Assembly (NCBI GenBank): GCA_938075305.1
Contig: CALJGV010000011.1
Span: 1-64,000 of the forward strand
Length of the DNA: 64,000 nucleotides
Direction of reading: 5' to 3'
DNA from: an uncultured bacterium
GTDB lineage: Bacteria; Planctomycetota; UBA1135; GCA-002686595
Part shown: positions 15,888 to 24,700 of the stretch, piece by piece
Numbering within the stretch: the stretch's first letter is position 1
Layout: the number at the start of each line of letters is the position of its first letter
The notes under the pieces: generated by a model
Told to the model about the DNA's origin: nothing
Database searches by the model: none
What the model saw: only the letters and a program-made list of their open reading frames with translations
Made by a program: the position numbers and the translations under genes

Positions 15888-18269
15888 ATGGAAGGCCCTG
15901 ACTCCACGCCTCGCGAAGGCGAGACCAACGTGCTGCTCGAGGTCTTCCCCGGCGCCTTCCTCCTCGGCGGGGCCACGGCCCTCGCAGGTGGCGCCCTCGG
16001 CGTCGCCTCCCGGTCCGCCGAGCTGGGCGCGCAGGCGCGCTCCATGGAGCAGATCGCCCTCGCGACGGGCTGGGTCGATCAGCTCGCCGAGGCCCTCTTC
16101 GCCACGACCCTGGCGATGCTCCTGGTGACCGCCGGCCGCCGGTCGGGTCGCAAGCTGCTGCTCGCCCTGGGGGCGCTCCTCGCCGTCGCGGTGCTGCTCA
16201 CCAACCTCACGGGGTTCCCGGCCGCCGACGCGCGGGTGACGGCGGGCCACGTGGCCTGCGCCCTGGGCCTGGCGGCGGCGGTCGTGGTGGTCGAACGGCT
16301 CCGCTTCCGTGGGCCCATCGCCCTCGTGGTGGGCGTCGCCCTCGGCGTCCTCCCCACCTGGAGGATCGCGGAGACCATCAAGGGCGACGACGCAGGGATT
16401 CCAGTGCGCGTGGTCCTCTACGACCTCGTCGCGGCACCGGACCTGTTCGAGACCCTCGACGCGCGCGCCGACGCGCCCCCCGGGCCCGGCGTGCTGACCC
16501 CTGCCGTGGACCAGCAGACCGACACCGGCGACAAGCCCGCCCTCGTCCTCCCGCCCCCCGCGGTGCAGCAGATGACGGTCCCCAGGGCCGCTGGCGCGGT
16601 CCGCCTGATGGCCTCCGTCGGCGCCGACGCCTCGGTGATCCAGCGCCTGCCGGCCAACCTCGACGCCCTGAAGGTGCGGTACGCGGTGACGGTGGACGGC
16701 GCCACCTGCTGGTCCGAGGTGGTGGAGCATCGGCGCATGCCCGCCGGGGTCTGGGACACCTCCGTCTTCCAGTGGCGACACATCACCAGCGCCGACGGCC
16801 CGGGGATCGGGGTCCGGGGCGGCCAAGTCCTGCGCTTCGAGACGGCGCTGGTCTGGGACTCGGAGGAGGAGCGGGCCATCGTCGAGGGCCTCGACGGGGC
16901 GGGGCTTCGGCTCGGCTTCGGAGGCGTCACCCTGGAGAAGGAGTTCCGCGAGGCCCGGCAGCTCGCCACCCCCGAGGCGCCCAACATCGTCTACGTGGTC
17001 ATGGACACCCTGCGGCGCGACCGGCTCGGGCTGTACGGCTACGAACGCCCGACCACGCCCCGCCTGGACGCCTTCGCCCGCGATGGGCTCGTGTTCGAGG
17101 ACGCCTACACGACCTCCAGCTGGACCTGGCCCTCGACCGCGTCCCTGTTCACCGGTCGGCTCCCTGACTCCCACGGGGTCAAGAGCTCCAAGGCCTGCAC
17201 CCTCAGCCAGCGCCTCCCCACCCTCGCGGAGGCCCTGCAGGCGCGCGGCTACACCACGGCCGCCTTCGTCGGGAACCCGATCGTCGAGCCCAACCGCTAC
17301 TTCGACCAGGGCTTCGAGACCTTCGAGGTGGAGGTGCCGAAGTTCCGGATGAGCGATGAGGTGATGCCCGCCGCCCTGGAGTGGCTCGACGTCCACGCCC
17401 CCGTGCGGTTCTTCCTCTACCTGCACCTGGTGGACCCCCACACGCCCCACCGACCCCACCCCGAGGAAGCCGCGCGGCTGAGACTCCCCGCGCCCCCCGA
17501 CGGCTGGCCCGCGCGGGGCCTCGACGGGGTCCCCTCCGATCCAGCGCCGACGGCTGAGATCGGCGCGTACTCGAGCCAGCTCTACGACGCGAGCGTCGCC
17601 ACCGGAGACCGATGGTTCGGCGCCCTCCTCGACGAGCTGGAGCGCCTCGACCTCGACCAGCGCACCATCGTCGTGTTCACGTCGGACCACGGGGAGGAGC
17701 TCTTCGAGCACGGCCGACACGGCCACGGCCACGAGGTCTACGACGAGCTCGTGCGCGCCCCCCTCGTGATGCGCGGTCCGGGGATCCCGGCGGAGCGGCG
17801 CTTCGGCGTGGTCTCCAACCGCCACGTCCCCACGACCCTGGCAGCCCTCGCGGGGGCGACGCTGCGGACGCCGGGGATCCAGATTCAGCTCGTGGACGAC
17901 CAGCTCCCAGATGAGGCGCTCTTCGAGACCTCGAAGGGCCTGTGGGGCACGGCCCGCTATCAGCAGCTCTTCGGACTCCGGCGCGGCTCCACCACCACCC
18001 ACCTGCGCGTGCGGGCCACGCCCGAGGAGCCCCTCGGGCTCCGGACCGCCGCCGAGGGCGACCTGCGCCTCTTCGACGTGGTGGGGGACCCCGGACAGGA
18101 GCGCGACCTCGCGGGTGCTCGCCCCGCGCTGGCCGAGCGCGGGGAGCGGAGGATCCGCGAGCTCGTCGAGGAGGCGATCGAGTCCCGTCCGCCGCTGGTC
18201 CTCGGCGTCGGCGCCCAGGGGCAGCAGCAGCTCGAGCAGATCGGATACGCCGACGGGCGCGACCGCTGA
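15888..18269 (+). CDS. Membrane-anchored sulfatase-like hydrolase with Thr nucleophile
   Basis: This 793-aa protein has four or so hydrophobic helices in its first 160 residues, a linker with a beta-rich region (225-350), and a C-terminal alkaline phosphatase-superfamily domain (365-760). Metal ligands are visible: Asp373 in VVMDTLRRDRLGLYGY and SDHGEELFEHGRHGHGHE. At the catalytic position, where true sulfatases have Cys or Ser in C/S-x-P-S-R, it has Thr413 in SWTWPSTASLFTG, and the Arg is Thr. A threonine nucleophile is used by LtaS and phosphoethanolamine transferases, so phosphotransfer or phosphodiester cleavage is as likely as sulfate hydrolysis. The gene ends inside a hairpin shared with the convergent cbs gene. 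Confidence 0.8.
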   Translation: MEGPDSTPREGETNVLLEVFPGAFLLGGATALAGGALGVASRSAELGAQARSMEQIALATGWVDQLAEALFATTLAMLLVTAGRRSGRKLLLALGALLAVAVLLTNLTGFPAADARVTAGHVACALGLAAAVVVVERLRFRGPIALVVGVALGVLPTWRIAETIKGDDAGIPVRVVLYDLVAAPDLFETLDARADAPPGPGVLTPAVDQQTDTGDKPALVLPPPAVQQMTVPRAAGAVRLMASVGADASVIQRLPANLDALKVRYAVTVDGATCWSEVVEHRRMPAGVWDTSVFQWRHITSADGPGIGVRGGQVLRFETALVWDSEEERAIVEGLDGAGLRLGFGGVTLEKEFREARQLATPEAPNIVYVVMDTLRRDRLGLYGYERPTTPRLDAFARDGLVFEDAYTTSSWTWPSTASLFTGRLPDSHGVKSSKACTLSQRLPTLAEALQARGYTTAAFVGNPIVEPNRYFDQGFETFEVEVPKFRMSDEVMPAALEWLDVHAPVRFFLYLHLVDPHTPHRPHPEEAARLRLPAPPDGWPARGLDGVPSDPAPTAEIGAYSSQLYDASVATGDRWFGALLDELERLDLDQRTIVVFTSDHGEELFEHGRHGHGHEVYDELVRAPLVMRGPGIPAERRFGVVSNRHVPTTLAALAGATLRTPGIQIQLVDDQLPDEALFETSKGLWGTARYQQLFGLRRGSTTTHLRVRATPEEPLGLRTAAEGDLRLFDVVGDPGQERDLAGARPALAERGERRIRELVEEAIESRPPLVLGVGAQGQQQLEQIGYADGRDR

Positions 18270-18285
18270 GCGGCCGCGCCCGTCG
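18251..18285. terminator. Bidirectional hairpin between sulfatase-like gene and cbs
   Basis: A 17-position stem with one A-C mismatch: CGACGGGCGCG at 18251-18261 pairs with its exact complement at 18275-18285, and inner CCGCT pairs with AGCGG. It overlaps the stop codon of the sulfatase-like gene (18267-18269) and ends 36 bp from the cbs stop, so it can serve both convergent genes. Confidence 0.65.
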
Positions 18286-18320
18286 GGCGATGCTTGGTTC
18301 CGATCGGCCGCCGCGGGGCT

Positions 18321-19685
<1,365 letters not shown>

Positions 19686-19802
19686 GGGAAGCGACCTGGG
19701 CGCGCGCGGCGCCGTGAGATGGGGGAAGGGTTGCTCGGCCGGCGACAGGCGACGCCGTTGTCCGCGGCAGAGTGTAGTGGGCGCGGGTCCGGGCGGGATG
19801 GC

Positions 19803-20168
19803 TCAACGTGGGCCGAGGAGGACCTGGACGCATCCCCGGTCGTCCAGGGCGGTGGAATGGACCTCGATAGACGTTTCCGCCGCCTCCTCCGCGTCCCCCG
19901 CAGGGGCCCAGGTGCAGCGGCCCGTGTCCAGGGAGTAGCGCCAGCGATGCCAGGGGCAGGCGATCTCACCGCCCGCGCTCGAGCCCTCCCAGAGCGGCCC
20001 GTCGAGGTGGGGGCACCAGGCGTCGATGGCGACCACCTGCTCCCCGTGCCTCACCAGGGCCAGCTTGCCGCGCGGGCTCTCGACCAGCGTCGGGGCGCGG
20101 TCCGTCACCGCCGCGGCCTCGACGTCGGTGGCGAAGACTTCGGGGCCCTGGGGATCGTGCTCGGTCAT
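19803..20168 (-). CDS. Rieske [2Fe-2S] ferredoxin-like protein
   Basis: This 121-aa single-domain protein carries both halves of a Rieske cluster site: C-P-H at residues 52-54 (AWCPHLDGPL) and C-P-W-H in ACPWHRW. The sequence before it (LVRHGEQVVAIDAWCPH) is the normal beta strand lead-in. It lacks a signal peptide and catalytic domain, so it should be a soluble electron carrier, like the ferredoxin component of a dioxygenase or NirD-like proteins. No oxygenase gene lies nearby. Its ATG at 20168 is only 26 bp from the probable start of the divergent RNase HIII gene. Confidence 0.85.
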   Translation of the reverse strand: MTEHDPQGPEVFATDVEAAAVTDRAPTLVESPRGKLALVRHGEQVVAIDAWCPHLDGPLWEGSSAGGEIACPWHRWRYSLDTGRCTWAPAGDAEEAAETSIEVHSTALDDRGCVQVLLGPR

Positions 20169-20194
20169 GCCGCCAACGTATGTTCCTGCGAGCG

Positions 20195-21097
20195 ATGCCC
20201 CAAGACACCTTCGTGACCAAGGTCCCCAGGGGCCAGTTCGCCGCCCTCCGTGCGCGGCTCTCCGGCGGTAGCTTCGAGTATCGCTCCGTGCCCCACGCCG
20301 AGTTCAGCGCCAAGGGCGACGGCGTGGTCGCGACCCTCTACTCCTCGGGGAAGTTCGTGGTCCAGGGCGCCGACCCGGCGGCCTTCGTGGCCCGCTGGAC
20401 GGACCTCGACCCGGGCGCCCGCGCCGCGCCCAAGGCGCGCAAGCCAGCGCGGGTGGACGAGCCGCTGGACCTCGACCCGCCGGTGACGGGCAGCGATGAG
20501 GCGGGGAAGGGGGACTACTTCGGCCCGCTGGTGGTCGCCGCCGTGCGCGCGGACGGCGACATGCTGGCCCGCCTCGAGGAGTGGGGCGCGGCGGACTCGA
20601 AGACCCTCACCGACGGTCGCGCCCTCAAGCTCGGCGCGAAGCTGCGCGACGAGGTGCAGTTCGCCGTTCGCCGCGTGGACCCCAACGAGTACAACGCCCT
20701 CTACCCCGAGTACCCGGCCCTGAACCCCATGCTCGCGGACCTCCACGCGGAGGTGATCGGCCAGCTGGCGCAGCCCGGAGAGAACGTGCTCGTCGACCAG
20801 TTCGAGCGCCGTGGGCTCGTACGGGGGCGCCTCGAGCCCCTCAAGATCCGGCTCACCGAGGTGCCGCGAGCGGAGCGTCACGCGGCCGTCGCCGCCGCCA
20901 GCATCATCGCCCGGCAGGAGTTCCTGCTGGGCCTCGCCGAGCTCTCCGAGGACTTCGGGATGCCCCTGCACAAGGGCGCGGGCGCGCCCACCGACGCGGT
21001 CGGACGGCGCCTCGTGGAGGAGCAGGGGGAGGAGGCGCTGCGCGGCGCCGCCAAGCTCCACTTCAAGAACACCGGGAAGATCCTCGACCGTCTGTAG
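20195..21097 (+). CDS. rnhC: Ribonuclease HIII
   Basis: The protein (300 aa from this start) is a type 2 RNase H of the HIII branch, which cleaves RNA in RNA-DNA hybrids in the cytosol. GSDEAGKGDYFGPL at residues 99-112 is the HIII signature with the catalytic Asp101-Glu102; further acidic residues lie in ADSKTLTD and VDQFERRG. A TBP-like substrate-binding N-terminal domain (1-85) is present, as in HIII but not HII. An in-frame ATG at 20180 would add five residues; I prefer 20195 because 20180 lies only 12 bp from the divergent Rieske start. Confidence 0.9.
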   Translation: MPQDTFVTKVPRGQFAALRARLSGGSFEYRSVPHAEFSAKGDGVVATLYSSGKFVVQGADPAAFVARWTDLDPGARAAPKARKPARVDEPLDLDPPVTGSDEAGKGDYFGPLVVAAVRADGDMLARLEEWGAADSKTLTDGRALKLGAKLRDEVQFAVRRVDPNEYNALYPEYPALNPMLADLHAEVIGQLAQPGENVLVDQFERRGLVRGRLEPLKIRLTEVPRAERHAAVAAASIIARQEFLLGLAELSEDFGMPLHKGAGAPTDAVGRRLVEEQGEEALRGAAKLHFKNTGKILDRL

Positions 21098-21136
21098 GTG
21101 CCGCCCGGAGCGGCCTGCACCTACATTCCGAGCCCC

Positions 21137-22825
21137 ATGGGCCCCCTGTTCTCCGTCCTCGCTGCGCTGGTGGCGCTCACCCTCGCCCAGGCCGGGGTGG
21201 GGGCCACCGAGCCGCGCCCCGAGGCCCTGCTCTTCGGGCTGCTCCTGCCCCACGGGATCGGCCTCGCGGCGAGGCGCGCGTCGCTGCAGGGGCAGACGAA
21301 CCGGGCCCGGCGCCTCGAGCGGTTGCTCGCCGGGTCGGGCTGGATGGGGTACGCGGTCCTCGTGCTGGGGGCGGGGTGGCTGGGATCGATCCGCCAGTGG
21401 ACGGGGCTCGCCCTGGACCTGGACGCCTGGCCGGACCTCGGCCTCCTGCTCGCCATGGCGCCCTTCGGGCTCTTCGAGCTCTCCGCGATCCACGCCTCCG
21501 CCCGGGTCCACGGCGGCACGCCCCTGATGCGTCAGCAGCTGCGGCGCTTCCAGACGAGGTTGTTCCTCGCGTGCTGCGCGCCGATCGTCCTCTTCGTGCT
21601 GCTCAGCGTGGCGGTGGGGCAGAGCCAGTGGCTCCGCACCGAGGTGCAGTACGTGGGGGTGGCGTCCTTCGCGTTCACCGCCCTCATGGTGGCGGCCCTC
21701 GGGATGCTCCTGCCGCGCTTGCTCACCTGGTCCTGGGACACCCACCCGTTCCCCGACGACGCTCGGCGGGAGGCGCTGGACGTCGTGGCGGAGCGCGCAG
21801 GGTTCCGCCCCGGTCGGCTGCTGGTCTGGCGCACCGGGGACCTCATGGCCAACGCCGCCATCGTCGGGTTCCGGGCGCGTGGGCGGGCCGTGCTCTTCTC
21901 CGATCACCTCCTCTCGCTGCTCAACATGCGCGAGCTCGGCGCCGTCTACGCCCACGAGATCGGCCACGCCCGCTGCCGTCATGTGGGCGCGTTCATCGCC
22001 TGGCTCGCGGCCCTCGTGTTCCTGGGCGACGTGCTGTACCGGGAGATGCTCGACGGGCAGTCCATCTGGATCCAGGCGGCCGTCGGGGCCGGACTCCTGG
22101 GGGTGTGGTACGTGGGCTTCGGGTGGCTCTCTCGGCGCTTCGAACTGGAGGCGGACCTCTTCAGCCTCGAGATCCAGGGGGACCTCTCGGCGCTCGTCAG
22201 CGCGCTGGAGCGGGTTGGGGGCCGGGTCCGGGACGTGGCCAGCTGGCGGCACTTCAGCCCCTCCCATCGGGTGGCCTTCCTGGAGCGGTCGCTGGTGGAC
22301 CCCGGCTTCCGCTCGACGTTCAAGGGCCGGATGGTCCGGCTCCGGCAGGCGGGCGTGGCCGCTGCTCTGGTGGGCTTGCTCGCCCAGGCGCTCTCCCTCG
22401 GCGCTGGCCTCCCCGCCGACCGCGCGGTGGTGCGCCTCGCACGGGGGGAGTACGCCGCGGCCCAGGCCTCCTTGCCGGGCCTGAGCCAGGAAGACGAGCT
22501 GGAGCTCCAGCCCCTGGTGGGCGCCGCGCTGACCCTCCCCGATGCCACCGCGTCGGCGGTGGCGGTGGCGCTACAGGCGGCCCTCGAGGCGGGCCAGATG
22601 GAGCGCTCCTGGGCCCTCGCCCAGCTGGCCGAACTGCGGGACGTCGAGGGGGCTCGCCCGCTGGTCAACGTCCTCGAGCGGGCGCGCGAGGGGGACGAGG
22701 TGGGGGCCCGCGCCGAGGCGGAGGCCATGGAGGGCGGCTGGGGGCCCGACCTGCGGGAGGCGCTCGGCCGCGGGGAGCCCCTTCGTGGGGAGCCCGGGCC
22801 TCCTCCGTCCGGCGCTCAGGAGTAG
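21137..22825 (+). CDS. M48-family membrane metallopeptidase
   Basis: This 562-aa protein has several hydrophobic helices (about residues 1-20, 70-85, 100-118, 143-160, 172-195 and 285-335) flanking a zinc protease domain. HEIGH at 273-277 is the zinc motif, and the third ligand is the Glu in FELEADLFS. NAAIVGFRARGRAVLFSDHLL is typical of HtpX/Ste24 relatives, which degrade misfolded membrane proteins. The C-terminus (430-560) is Ala/Glu rich with TPR-like character. ATG 21137 begins a hydrophobic N-terminus; an earlier GTG at 21098 would abut the rnhC stop. The last 10 bp overlap the convergent flavin reductase gene. Confidence 0.83.
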   Translation: MGPLFSVLAALVALTLAQAGVGATEPRPEALLFGLLLPHGIGLAARRASLQGQTNRARRLERLLAGSGWMGYAVLVLGAGWLGSIRQWTGLALDLDAWPDLGLLLAMAPFGLFELSAIHASARVHGGTPLMRQQLRRFQTRLFLACCAPIVLFVLLSVAVGQSQWLRTEVQYVGVASFAFTALMVAALGMLLPRLLTWSWDTHPFPDDARREALDVVAERAGFRPGRLLVWRTGDLMANAAIVGFRARGRAVLFSDHLLSLLNMRELGAVYAHEIGHARCRHVGAFIAWLAALVFLGDVLYREMLDGQSIWIQAAVGAGLLGVWYVGFGWLSRRFELEADLFSLEIQGDLSALVSALERVGGRVRDVASWRHFSPSHRVAFLERSLVDPGFRSTFKGRMVRLRQAGVAAALVGLLAQALSLGAGLPADRAVVRLARGEYAAAQASLPGLSQEDELELQPLVGAALTLPDATASAVAVALQAALEAGQMERSWALAQLAELRDVEGARPLVNVLERAREGDEVGARAEAEAMEGGWGPDLREALGRGEPLRGEPGPPPSGAQE

Positions 22826-23310
22826 CGGAGCCCGTTCTTGCGGGTGTGGGTGAGGGGCGCGGCCTCTCCCTGCAGGCAGCCGGCGTCGACCACGCCGAAG
22901 ACGACCACGTGGTCCCCCGCGTCGTGCTCGCCGGTCACGCGGCACTCCAGCCAGGCGAGGGCGTCCGTCAGGATGGGCGTGCCGCCCGGGGCTGCGCCGT
23001 GCTCCACGTCGTCGAAGGGGGAGCCGTCGCCGGGGCCCTTGAAGAAGGGCTTCATCAGTCCCTTGTCGTCCTCACCGAGGACCGAGATCCCGAAGCGCTC
23101 CTCCCGCCGCACCTGGGCCAGGTGCTCGCGGTCCGCGCCGATGGCCACGCAGACCGTCGGGGGCGAGAGGGCGACCTGCTGGACGAAGGAGCCCAGGAAG
23201 CCCAGGGGGGCGCCGGCCTCGTCGCGGGTGGTGACGATGAAGAGGCCGCTCGAAACGCGCCCGAGGGCGGGCCCGATGGCCTCCATGGAGGTGGTTTCCT
23301 GGGTCGACAT
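22816..23310 (-). CDS. Flavin reductase-like FMN-binding protein
   Basis: This 164-aa protein matches the flavin reductase-like domain. ALGRVSSGLFIVTTRDEAG (residues 14-32) and GFLGSFVQQVALSPPTVCVAI (37-57) form the FMN-binding barrel start, and HDAGDHVVVFGVVDAG is the conserved later motif. The family includes NAD(P)H:flavin reductases supplying two-component monooxygenases and reductase domains of flavodiiron proteins; the specific role cannot be told. It is cytosolic, monocistronic, and its 3' end overlaps the convergent M48 peptidase by 10 bp. ATG 23310 gives the expected length. Confidence 0.82.
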   Translation of the reverse strand: MSTQETTSMEAIGPALGRVSSGLFIVTTRDEAGAPLGFLGSFVQQVALSPPTVCVAIGADREHLAQVRREERFGISVLGEDDKGLMKPFFKGPGDGSPFDDVEHGAAPGGTPILTDALAWLECRVTGEHDAGDHVVVFGVVDAGCLQGEAAPLTHTRKNGLRYS

Positions 23311-23414
23311 GGGCGCATCCTGACAGACGCGGCCGCCGCGCGCCTCCCCTTCCGGGCGGAGGGGAATCACCTTGCCCGTCCGAAGGCGCCCGGTGAGAAT
23401 CGCACCGCACCGCC

Positions 23415-24446
23415 ATGACTGAGCCCTCCACGCCCCTCTCGACCTTCGAATGGACCCCGCCGACCGCCGGCATCCCCCAGGCGGAGAGCGAGGAGCCCCT
23501 CGGGGAGCGCCTCGCCTCCCTCGTGGAGGACCGCGCCGCATCCGCCGCGGAGGTCGTGCGCCGCGCCGCGCGCACCTGCCACGGCTGGCTGGTGGAGCCC
23601 TCCTGCGCGGACGTCGGCGTCGGCACCCGGCTCCAGCAGGGGCTCGCGGAGCTGGTGGAGTCCCAGGGCTGGCGGGCGCCGGTGGACCGGTTCCGCGCGT
23701 CCCTCGCGGCGGTCGAGGACAGGATCGCCGATGACGGCAGCCCGGCCCTGCGGGAGGCACTCGCGGCCGAGTGTGCGCTGTGGCTGGAGACCGCCGAGAC
23801 CCTCGCGGGACCGGGGTGGGAGACCGCCGACGAGCGGCCCCGCCTGCGCCTCCCCGATCGTGGGGCCTGCGCCCGTCCGCTCCTCGACGGGCGGGCCGGG
23901 GTCGAGGCAGGCGAGGTCTTCCTGGTGCATGGCTGGTCGGAGACCGTCGCGCGGGGCCTCGAGCTGGTGCAGGCCAGGGGGCTGGCCCCCGAGGTCATCG
24001 TGTCCGAGGGGGGCCCCGACCTGGGCGGTCGTCGCCTGGCGCGCCGGCTGGTGGCGAGCGGCATGAGGGTCCGCTTCGTGTACGACGCGGCGCTGGTCGC
24101 CGCCGTCCGCCGGGCGGACCGCGTCTGGCTGGGCACCGACGCCCTGGGGACCGACGCCTTCCTCGGTCGCGTGGGGACCGGGGCCCTGGTGGAGTGCGCC
24201 CGGGAGCTGGGCGTGACCACCACGGTGCTGGCGACCACCGACAAGCTCACGCCGGGCGGAGACCTCACGCTCCCCGACTGGGCGGCGGGCGAGGCCTGGC
24301 ATCTCTGGGAGAGCGCCCCCAGGGACGTCGAGGTGGAGGCCCAGCCCTTCGAATCCGTGGGGCTGGAGTGGGTGGACGCGGTCGCGACCGAGGTCGGACT
24401 GATGCTCTCCGGCGATCTCCGGGACGCGCCGCTCCGGGCGATCTGA
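23415..24446 (+). CDS. eIF2B / sugar-phosphate isomerase-like protein
   Basis: This 343-aa protein belongs to the eIF2B alpha/MtnA/ribose-1,5-bisphosphate isomerase superfamily. The core is PEVIVSEGGPDLGGRRLA (about residues 192-209), followed by RFVYDAALVAAVRRADRVWLGTDAL, where the aspartates match those near the active site of the isomerases, and TTVLATTDKL. The first 110 residues are helical as in the family. It may isomerise a sugar phosphate, but the N-terminal half is divergent and the substrate is unknown. It stands alone before gyrA. Confidence 0.7.
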   Translation: MTEPSTPLSTFEWTPPTAGIPQAESEEPLGERLASLVEDRAASAAEVVRRAARTCHGWLVEPSCADVGVGTRLQQGLAELVESQGWRAPVDRFRASLAAVEDRIADDGSPALREALAAECALWLETAETLAGPGWETADERPRLRLPDRGACARPLLDGRAGVEAGEVFLVHGWSETVARGLELVQARGLAPEVIVSEGGPDLGGRRLARRLVASGMRVRFVYDAALVAAVRRADRVWLGTDALGTDAFLGRVGTGALVECARELGVTTTVLATTDKLTPGGDLTLPDWAAGEAWHLWESAPRDVEVEAQPFESVGLEWVDAVATEVGLMLSGDLRDAPLRAI

Positions 24447-24476
24447 AGCCCGCCCGCGGAGCCTCCGGACATGGGC

Positions 24477-24492
24477 CTGGAGGACCCTCCAG
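24477..24492. terminator. Short inverted repeat after eIF2B-like gene
   Basis: CTGGAGG (24477-24483) and its complement CCTCCAG (24486-24492) lie 30 bp after the stop at 24446. The 2-nt spacer means the inner pair would open to form a loop. It is a weak terminator candidate without a T tract. Confidence 0.35.
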
Positions 24493-24700
24493 CCGACCGC
24501 TGTCTGGGCGCCCCCGACGGTCGATGCTGGATGGCACCAAATCCCGCCAGAACGCCCATGGAATGGCCCCTGGGGCCTAGCCGCGCACCTCTCCAGGGCG
24601 GATAATAGTCCCCCTTGCCGGGCCCCGCTGATGGGTCCCGTCAGCCCGCTATCTCCGCCGCGCCCGAAGGGGACGGGGAGACACTCTCCCGGGACCAACC

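Noticed and set aside
24531..24550. TGGCAC sequence before gyrA as a sigma-54 promoter
   Set aside because: The GC element is one base too far from the GG, so it does not fit the strict RpoN spacing.
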